DNA of 64,000 bases. Origin: Photorhabdus bodei (GTDB lineage Bacteria; Pseudomonadota; Gammaproteobacteria; Enterobacterales; Enterobacteriaceae). The DNA lies in NCBI RefSeq assembly GCF_003287735.1, contig NZ_NSCM01000004.1, positions 62,001 through 126,000 on the forward strand, given 5' to 3'. Positions 58,157-64,000 of the stretch are shown here, piece after piece (position 1 is the stretch's first letter; the number at the start of each line of letters is the position of its first letter). The notes under the pieces were generated by a model, which saw only the letters and a list, made by a program, of their open reading frames with translations, searched no databases and was not told where the DNA came from. The translations under genes and the position numbers were made by a program.

Positions 58157-59000
58157 AAATTAGTGCTGGTTCATTAGAACAGCTCTTTTGCTGGTCTTCT
58201 GGCGAGCCTTAAATGGGCATCTTCTTACCAATGTCGTTATAACAAAACGCTGTCTTTCAGCGCTAATGTAGTACAATAATCTGTTTTCATTAGTGGCTAT
58301 AAAGGTAAATTTTTTGTGTTTTTCCCCCTTCCAGTGAAAACTATCAGAGTTAAATAATTAAGTATCAAAAATTAATCAGATATTGTTCGTCTTGTGTCGA
58401 ATATCTGTTCATGTCAAAAAATGTTACCTAAATCACAAAATAATATCAATGAGTTTATTTTTAAGACTATTCCTAATTAATCAGAAATGTCGTCTGGAAG
58501 AGTGACACCCTTATGCCGATTTATCATGTGTTGTATTTCAGCCATAGAAACCTTAAATCTGCGTTTTTTCTGATGCTCACAATCGGAAAAAGTTGTATGA
58601 CTCAAGGTTTTTCTAATGAGTGTTTTTTGTTGAGGATAAAAAAATGTGGTGAAGGTCTATGGGTTATATGGTAAGAATCAATATGGAAATAGTATTGTGT
58701 AGATATACTTAGTCAAGTCTACCTTATTGCACGTGACGTTAATCTCTGTAATTTTGTTCGGTGTTCATTTGGAATTCACTTAGATTGTGGGTATTGTTGT
58801 CATTTATTTAGGAGTTATGTGACCAATGGTTTCCTAAGAATGCAGTTATTGTGGCAGGCTGGATTTTCGATATTCTTGTTCGATTTAGTGAAAATATATC
58901 CCCCACCCTTAGAAAAATCCCAAATTTTGTCGTCAAAGCGACATTCCTGCATAAAGTGTTTTAACATTTGGTCGTTAAATACGTACAATCCCGTCCCTGA
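58157..59000. other. Intergenic region, no gene supported
   Basis: About 840 AT-rich bases without a supported gene. On the minus strand a short open stretch ending at 58477 reads MAEIQHMINRHKGVTLPDD and can be extended upstream for about 30 codons without a start. It could be the remnant of a lost gene, but no family was recognised. On the plus strand a 72-codon frame (58819-59037) has no family signal. Confidence 0.4.
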
Positions 59001-59507
59001 ATGTGTTCTCTACAGAATAGGCTTAGTTTGTCACTGATCCAATTTTACACATCGCGGAGCCGCCTGCCAGCTTGGCTCGGTATATTCGCGGTACTGATGT
59101 TGTTCATTGCGCCAGTGATCTCCCGGTCACTGGAACATGCGCGCATTGGTGAGGCTCATTCATCGAGAGTGGTCGATTGCCATAGGGTGATGTCATCTGA
59201 CGGTGATATGCCTTGGAATATGTCTCATTCCGACGTTTCTTCCGCATCATATGTTACTAACCATCATGATGGCATGCAGATGGGTATGCATGGTGGTGGT
59301 ATGTCGATGTTGGAGGATATTGCCTGTGGATACTGCGTTTTTCTGATCCATATACCTATGCTGGATTTGGCGAATACACCGCTATTTTGGTCAACTTCGC
59401 TGACTTCACGGCCACCACCGATTCAAACCGTAGCTTCCTTTCTGCCGCATTTCATCTTTTCTGATTCGTTGCCTCGTGCTCCGCCTGAACAGATCTCATC
59501 TTATTAA
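59001..59507 (+). CDS. DUF2946-like small protein linked to copper receptor
   Basis: This protein of up to 168 residues has an N-terminal hydrophobic segment (WLGIFAVLMLFIAPVIS), a Met/His-rich middle (HHDGMQMGMHGGGMSM) and a CGYC motif followed by LIHIPML. This pattern is that of DUF2946 proteins, which often sit next to TonB-dependent copper receptors and copper genes. The start is uncertain: the ATG at 59001 lacks a clear ribosome binding site. The receptor gene follows about 145 bp downstream, so the two probably work together in copper handling. Confidence 0.65.
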   Translation: MCSLQNRLSLSLIQFYTSRSRLPAWLGIFAVLMLFIAPVISRSLEHARIGEAHSSRVVDCHRVMSSDGDMPWNMSHSDVSSASYVTNHHDGMQMGMHGGGMSMLEDIACGYCVFLIHIPMLDLANTPLFWSTSLTSRPPPIQTVASFLPHFIFSDSLPRAPPEQISSY

Positions 59508-59652
59508 TTTAAACATAATGAAATGTCTTGTCCTGCTCATTATTGAGTCAGGAAAAGTCTGTTCATACCAAAAACGATTTGGTTGGATTCTATAACGTAT
59601 TCCGCTGTTGATAGAAATATCTCTTCGGAAGGTGGATTCACATTAAGGAAAG

Positions 59653-61746
59653 ATGATGTTCGAAAAAAATTCTTCTCATAAAAAAAATAGGCTATCCCAT
59701 TGTATCCGTTCGGCGATGCCACTTTTTCTGCTAGCGACTTTTAATGGCTATGCGGCTGAAACTTCACCTGATTCACGTGATCATGTGCACGGTTTAAAAA
59801 CCAATGATGGTGATGTGATCACGGTAACAGCACCTTTGCATTCTCCTTTGTCAATTGTCACCTCGCCAAAAACCCCCCGTCAGCCGGTTCCGGCAAGTGA
59901 CGGCTCTGATTATTTAAAAACCATACCCGGATTTTCTCAAATCCGTAATGGAGGCACCAATGGTGATCCAGTATTTCGGGGAATGTTTGGTTCTAGAATT
60001 AAGCTCCTGACTGATGGTGCAGAAATGCTAGGAGCTTGTCCCGGCAGAATGGATGCCCCTTCATCCTATATTTCGCCAGAAAGTTATGATTTGCTGACAG
60101 TCATTAAAGGGCCTCAAACGGTATTGTGGGGGGCCGGTGCTTCAGCAGGGACCATAAGGTTTGAACGTGAACATCCGCGATTTGATGAGCCGGGAGCAAA
60201 AATCAATGCCAGTGGATTGACGGGTTCAAATGACCGTTGGGATGGCAATGTGGATGCCAGTATTGGCAATGAATTGGGATATTTACGTTTAATGGCAAAT
60301 AAATCCCGTTCAAATGACTACAAAGATGGTGGTGGGTATCGCGTTCCTTCACGTTGGGATAAATGGAATAGTGATCTGGCGTTAGGGTGGACTCCGGATA
60401 AAGATACATTGCTTGAGTTGACCGCGGGAAAAGGGGACGGAGAAGCTCGTTATGCTGGACGTAGCATGGATGGTTCGCAATTCAAACGTGAAAGTCTCGG
60501 TGTGCGTTTTGAGAAATCTAACCTCGGTGAGGTGCTTGATAAGGTTGAAGCCCAAGTTTATTACAACTATACCAACCATATTATGGACAATATAACCTTG
60601 CGTTCTCCGAATAGCGCCATGTCAATGGGTATGCCGTCTTCGAGTTGTAAACATATGTGTGGTATGCACATGAATATGAATCACGGTATGTCTATGCAAC
60701 TGGATCGTCGCGTTGTGGGAGGGCGAATCATGGGCACCTGGCTATGGCAAGACTTCAAATTGGAAAGTGGCGCAGATACGCAAACCAATACCCATCGTAA
60801 TAAAGCAGGTAATGTATGGCAAAAGGATGCTCAATTTTATAACTATGGCCTATTTGGTGAGCTAACTTGGTCTGCCACAGAACAGAGCGAATTGATAACC
60901 GGTGCCCGTCTTGATCGCAGCCGAGTAAAGAAATTTGCTGGTAATAGTGAAAAAGAGCGTAATGATACTTTGCCGAGTGGTTTTATGCGTTTAGAGCACA
61001 CTCTGGCTGATATGCCTATGATGTTTTATGCCGGTATTGGTTACACTGAACGTTTCCCTGATTATTGGGAACTGTTCTCGCCTACATATGGTCCGATGGG
61101 GAGTACTAGTGCTTTTGATGGGGTAAAAAGTGAGAAAACCACTCAGCTTGATATTGGTGCTCAATATACCGGGGAACGTTTTAATGGTTGGGTATCCGCC
61201 TATGTAGGGCGTGTAAATGATTTCATTTTATTTAGATATAGCCCGACAAACGCCCGTATTAGCCAAGCTGATAACGTTAATGCCAATATCATGGGCGGAG
61301 AAATGGGCTTTGGCTATCAATTGACAGATCATTGGAAAACGGATGCCAGCCTTGCCTATGCTTGGGGAGAAAACCGGACGGATAACAAGCCGATGCCTCA
61401 GATCCCGCCTCTGGAAGCCCGCTTCGGCTTGACCTATGAACGTGGTGATTGGAGCAGTACCGGCTTGTGGCGGTTGGTGAGCAGCCAGCATCGGATTGCC
61501 GTGGGGCAGGGGAATGTTGTCGGCAAAGATTTTCAAGATAGTTCAGGTTTCGGCGTACTTTCGGCCAACGTTGCCTATAAGGTTGACAAAAATGTCAAAG
61601 TGAGCGCTGGCATCGACAATATTTTGGATAAAGAATACAGCGAACACCTTAACCTTGCCGGTAATAGCACCTTTGGTTATTCAGCGAATACCTCAGTGAA
61701 TGAACCCGGCCGGACGGTGTGGGCGAAAATAGATGTAAAATTCTAA
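59653..61746 (+). CDS. TonB-dependent copper receptor (OprC/NosA-like)
   Basis: This outer-membrane receptor of 697 residues has a signal peptide (about 1-35), a plug domain (about 50-170, IPGFSQIRNGGTNGDPVFRG and VIKGPQTVLWG) and a beta-barrel ending in a C-terminal Phe. The plug sequence GACPGRMDAP is typical of the copper receptor subfamily. An extracellular-loop region at about 320-350 is very rich in Met, His and Cys, fitting copper binding. The ATG at 59653 follows TAAGGAAAG; the next codon is also ATG. A terminator hairpin lies just after the stop. Confidence 0.9.
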   Translation: MMFEKNSSHKKNRLSHCIRSAMPLFLLATFNGYAAETSPDSRDHVHGLKTNDGDVITVTAPLHSPLSIVTSPKTPRQPVPASDGSDYLKTIPGFSQIRNGGTNGDPVFRGMFGSRIKLLTDGAEMLGACPGRMDAPSSYISPESYDLLTVIKGPQTVLWGAGASAGTIRFEREHPRFDEPGAKINASGLTGSNDRWDGNVDASIGNELGYLRLMANKSRSNDYKDGGGYRVPSRWDKWNSDLALGWTPDKDTLLELTAGKGDGEARYAGRSMDGSQFKRESLGVRFEKSNLGEVLDKVEAQVYYNYTNHIMDNITLRSPNSAMSMGMPSSSCKHMCGMHMNMNHGMSMQLDRRVVGGRIMGTWLWQDFKLESGADTQTNTHRNKAGNVWQKDAQFYNYGLFGELTWSATEQSELITGARLDRSRVKKFAGNSEKERNDTLPSGFMRLEHTLADMPMMFYAGIGYTERFPDYWELFSPTYGPMGSTSAFDGVKSEKTTQLDIGAQYTGERFNGWVSAYVGRVNDFILFRYSPTNARISQADNVNANIMGGEMGFGYQLTDHWKTDASLAYAWGENRTDNKPMPQIPPLEARFGLTYERGDWSSTGLWRLVSSQHRIAVGQGNVVGKDFQDSSGFGVLSANVAYKVDKNVKVSAGIDNILDKEYSEHLNLAGNSTFGYSANTSVNEPGRTVWAKIDVKF

Positions 61747-61755
61747 TGAGAAAAT

Positions 61756-61786
61756 GGCGTCCAATTATTGGACGCCAATATTTGTT
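61756..61786. terminator. Bidirectional hairpin terminator between copper receptor and GH16 gene
   Basis: GGCGTCCAA (61756-61764) and TTGGACGCC (61768-61776) form a perfect 9-bp stem with a 3-base loop, followed by ATATTTGTTT on the plus strand and preceded by AAAAT. It lies between converging genes and could serve both. Confidence 0.8.
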
Positions 61787-61807
61787 TGCCCTTTTCCTGA
61801 TCGAGGA

Positions 61808-62727
61808 TTATTTCTTATTACCGATATACGGATAGACTTTGACATAATCAACATCGAATGTTGCGGTTGTTTTATTTATCGAGCCATAACCTTGTGCTGG
61901 ATAATTGCGTGGTACTTCGGAGCTTAAAATAATATATTGGTTGGCGATTGAAATTGGAACTTGATCTATACCTGTCATCCTTCAAGTTGCCTCTTTGTTG
62001 GCTGCACTCACTCACCCCGGTCACATAGTTATCTATGCTCCCGGGGATTCGCTCCCTTGCCGCCTCGATGCATCTTGAAATCCATAAGGTATAACCCCGA
62101 CAGATTTTGCGGAATATCATCAACATAAAATGTATAACCTCTTGGTGTCCATGCCACGGCAAATTTGTGGAATTGACCATCAGCAAGTTTGCTGGTGTAC
62201 AATCTCTTTGACCACTCCTTATGAGCGCTGCCATAACCATTCCAGTGCATAGCGTGATCGTATTGATCCTGTTTCGCTTCGGCTAAATGTTCAAATACAT
62301 CAATTTCGACACCTGATTTTTCTGGATTTGTTAAATCGTGACCCATTGTCGGTGACTGGACCCAGAATGCAACTTGATTACCTTCTGCACGATTAAATCT
62401 GATAGCAGCTTCCCAGTAACCATATGACTGTAGAAAACTTTTTTGTGTTGAGATCATGCCGCAATAATTCTGTAGTTTGCCAGAAGAGCTATCGGAATAG
62501 GTTTTTATGGTTAAATGACCATTCTTTACGATAACGGCGGATTGAGTATTAATACAATTGTTTCTAACGCCCAAGCCACGGTAATCCCATTTTTGGGTAT
62601 TAAGCGTAGTGCCATTAAAATTATCTTCGAATGAAGGTGTAGGGCTGAATTCATTGGGGATCTGTGCTAGAGCATATCCATTGAACAATGTGCTTAATAA
62701 CAACGTATAGGCTAACTGAATTTTCAT
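61808..62727 (-). pseudogene. GH16 family glycosidase gene disrupted by an ERIC element
   Basis: On the minus strand, 62727 down to 62094 encodes a signal peptide (YTLLLSTLFNGYALA) and most of a GH16 beta-glucanase-type domain with the catalytic motif EIDVFE. The frame then enters an ERIC element (61967-62093) and stops inside it at 62029 after an ERIC-encoded tail. Beyond the element the frame resumes from 61970 (IDQVPISIANQYIILSSEVP) to a TAA at 61808-61810, giving the missing C-terminal strands (FDVDYVKVYPY). Removing the ERIC restores one GH16 protein of about 265 residues. The truncated product has both catalytic Glu residues but lacks the last beta-strands, so it is probably inactive. 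Confidence 0.85.
61967..62093 (-). repeat. ERIC element 7, inserted in the GH16 gene
   Basis: This is a 127-bp ERIC copy in minus orientation with TATA at both ends. It interrupts the GH16 reading frame; the GH16 coding sequence continues in register on both sides when the element and one TATA copy are removed. Confidence 0.92.
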
Positions 62728-63000
62728 CTATTTTCCTTGTATATTTGACGTGAATAACCGTTATTTATCCGAGAGCTATTATTGACCTCCCCTTTTTGTC
62801 ACGGAGATATGAGTTACTTTATCGAATATTGGCGACGGGGTTACCGATTTAATTTATTACCCCTATGCTTTTCGTTTTAGTCATTCAATATGGTGTTAAT
62901 ATTGATTAATAAAAATGAAAGGTAATTAAAGTCGACAACATGGATTAGGAAAAAATAATTGAGATAGGTAGAAAAAAACAGTGAGGATCGATGAATAAGA
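62728..63000. other. Intergenic region upstream of the GH16 gene
   Basis: About 270 AT-rich bases, presumably holding the promoter of the GH16 gene at the left and the downstream flank of the O-acetylhomoserine sulfhydrylase transcript at the right. An AAGGAAAA box lies just before the GH16 start on the minus strand. No gene was seen. Confidence 0.4.
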
Positions 63001-63020
63001 CCCCGTTCGTGAGAACGGGG
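63001..63020 (-). terminator. Hairpin terminator of the O-acetylhomoserine sulfhydrylase gene
   Basis: CCCCGTTC and GAACGGGG form a perfect 8-bp stem with a 4-base loop. On the minus strand it is followed by TCTTATTCATC. It is the first hairpin downstream of the minus-strand gene ending at 63163, from which it is separated by an ERIC element. Confidence 0.65.
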
Positions 63021-63022
63021 TA

Positions 63023-63149
63023 TATACCCGTCATCTTTCAAGTTGCCTCTTTGTTGGCTGCACTCACTCACCCCGGTCACATAGTTTTCTATGCTCCCGG
63101 GGATTCGCTCCCTTGCCGTCGCGATGCATCTTGAAATCCATAGGGTATA
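63023..63149 (-). repeat. ERIC element 8, between the sulfhydrylase gene and its terminator
   Basis: This is a 127-bp ERIC copy in minus orientation bounded by TATA on both sides. It lies 14 bp after the stop codon of the sulfhydrylase gene and 2 bp before the terminator hairpin, so it is transcribed as part of the 3' untranslated region. Confidence 0.92.
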
Positions 63150-63162
63150 TGACAACTTTAAA

Positions 63163-64000
63163 TTATTTTGATGCATCCAGAGCTTGGGCAAGATCAGCAA
63201 TAATATCGTCGATATGTTCAATGCCGATAGATAAGCGAATCATATCCTGTGATATACCAGCTTTAATTAACTCCTCATCATTTAATTGGCTATGGGTTGT
63301 TGACGCTGGATGACAGGCGAGTGATTTAGTGTCGCCAATATTAACCAGCCGCACAATCAATTTTAGTGCGTCAATAAATCGCGCGCCGGATTGTTGTCCG
63401 CCTTTAATACCAAAAGAGAGGAGCGCTGATGGCTTCCCATTCACATACTGTTGAGCCAGTTCATGTTCTGGATGGTTTGGCAACCCGGCATATTTCACCC
63501 AACTAACTTGAGGATGATCTTGCAGATAATGGGCGACTCTCAGTGCATTTTCAGTATGACGTTCCATTCTTAATGCCAGTGTTTCCAATCCTTGCAAAAT
63601 AAGGAAAGCATTAAAAGGCGACAATGCAGCGCCCATATTACGTAGCGGAACCACACGGCAATGCCCGATAAATGCCGCTTTACCGAATTGCTCGGTATAA
63701 ATGACGTTATGATAGGAGGGATCTGGGGTAGTCAATACAGCAAACCGTTGCTTATATTTTTTCCAGGGGAAATTGCCGGAGTCCACAATGATACCGCCAA
63801 TAGAGTTACCATGCCCTCCCATATACTTGGTTAAAGAGTGAATAACGATATCAGCGCCATGCTCGAAGGGGCGACAAAGCACAGGCGTGGCGACGGTATT
63901 ATCAACAATTAAAGGGACGCCATGACGATGAGCGACTTCGGCAAATTTTTTCAGATCAACAATATTACCGGCCGGGTTACTAATAGATTCACAAAATACC
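63163..64000 (-). CDS. metY: O-acetylhomoserine aminocarboxypropyltransferase (sulfhydrylase), C-terminal part
   Basis: The minus-strand frame is open from the window edge (64000) to the TAA at 63163-63165, giving about 278 C-terminal residues. It is a Cys/Met-metabolism PLP enzyme: ESISNPAGNIVDLKKFAEVAH and IVDNTVATPVLCRPFEHGAD precede the PLP lysine in HSLTKYMGGHG. The C-terminus reads IGDTKSLACHPASTTH and IRLSIGIEHIDDI. The spacing and FPWKKY insert are those of O-acetylhomoserine sulfhydrylase rather than cystathionine enzymes. It would make homocysteine from O-acetylhomoserine and sulfide. The N-terminus lies beyond the window. Confidence 0.85.
   Translation of the reverse strand, partial: VFCESISNPAGNIVDLKKFAEVAHRHGVPLIVDNTVATPVLCRPFEHGADIVIHSLTKYMGGHGNSIGGIIVDSGNFPWKKYKQRFAVLTTPDPSYHNVIYTEQFGKAAFIGHCRVVPLRNMGAALSPFNAFLILQGLETLALRMERHTENALRVAHYLQDHPQVSWVKYAGLPNHPEHELAQQYVNGKPSALLSFGIKGGQQSGARFIDALKLIVRLVNIGDTKSLACHPASTTHSQLNDEELIKAGISQDMIRLSIGIEHIDDIIADLAQALDASK

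Noticed and set aside
58477..58545. A short minus-strand ORF beginning MAEIQHMINRH
   Set aside because: Only 22 codons, with no ribosome binding site or recognised family; recorded only in the intergenic note.
48919..61746. A siderophore system (PvdE-like exporter, PvdQ-like acylase and TonB receptor nearby)
   Set aside because: No catechol, hydroxamate or hydroxy-acid genes are present, the TonB receptor is of the copper subfamily, and a terminator plus an unrelated gene separate it from the cluster.
344..63149. The dispersed 127-bp repeats as a CRISPR array or attachment sites
   Set aside because: They are scattered over the whole window in both orientations, lack spacers, and match the ERIC consensus.
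62877..63221. A 114-codon minus-strand frame over ERIC element 8
   Set aside because: It overlaps the end of the sulfhydrylase gene and gets most of its length from the ERIC; it is a repeat artefact.

Overview
The window looks like a chromosomal segment of an entomopathogenic Morganellaceae bacterium, most probably Photorhabdus (Xenorhabdus is the alternative). The reasons are eight dispersed copies of a 127-bp ERIC element, an enteric-type prp operon, and a large NRPS cluster whose layout fits the odilorhabdin (odl) cluster. From memory of the literature, that cluster is reported only from X. nematophila and one Photorhabdus clade. Genus and cluster identity are inferences; no database search was run.

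Layout. 1-1030: two decayed Rpn-family nuclease 3' ends, one split by an ERIC element, plus a second ERIC. 1035-2949: a divergent DJ-1/PfpI (isonitrile hydratase-like) gene and a GlxA-type AraC regulator with a shared palindromic intergenic region. 2950-10533: the propionate (2-methylcitrate) locus, with prpR divergent from prpBCDE and a clear sigma-54 promoter. 10534-11427: AT-rich spacer with an ERIC. 11428-56143: a 44.7-kb all-plus-strand biosynthetic cluster closed by a strong terminator. 56351-57802: a secreted beta-propeller glycosidase-like gene. 59001-61746: DUF2946 protein and a TonB-dependent copper receptor. 61808-62727: a GH16 glycosidase gene broken by an ERIC. 63163-end: the 3' part of an O-acetylhomoserine sulfhydrylase gene.

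The cluster. Four NRPS proteins carry 3+3+1+3 = 10 complete modules. Specificity codes read by hand give: Lys-type, Dab-type, a small residue (Ala-like), Gly, Orn-type followed by a dual condensation/epimerisation domain, Pro-like, His-like, Lys-type, Arg-like, Lys-type. The published odilorhabdin NOSO-95A order as I remember it is Lys, OH-Dab, OH-Dab, Gly, D-Orn, Pro, His, OH-Lys, dehydro-Arg, OH-Lys, plus a diaminobutane end. The match is very good except at position 3. The accessory genes fit: a diaminobutyrate aminotransferase (Dab supply), four different Fe(II)/2-oxoglutarate oxygenases (hydroxylated Dab, Lys and Arg), a GNAT acetyltransferase (probable self-resistance), a PvdE-like exporter, and a PvdQ-like periplasmic acylase. 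The assembly line opens with a starter-type C domain. Starter C, exporter and acylase together suggest an N-acylated precursor that is exported and then trimmed. Release is assigned to an unusual fusion: docking domain, thioesterase with a Cys nucleophile, SCP2-like domain, methyltransferase. The proteins are linked by TubC-type docking domains that fall into two pairing classes.

No tRNA, rRNA, CRISPR array, intact insertion sequence, phage gene, MbtH-like gene or phosphopantetheinyl transferase was seen in the window.
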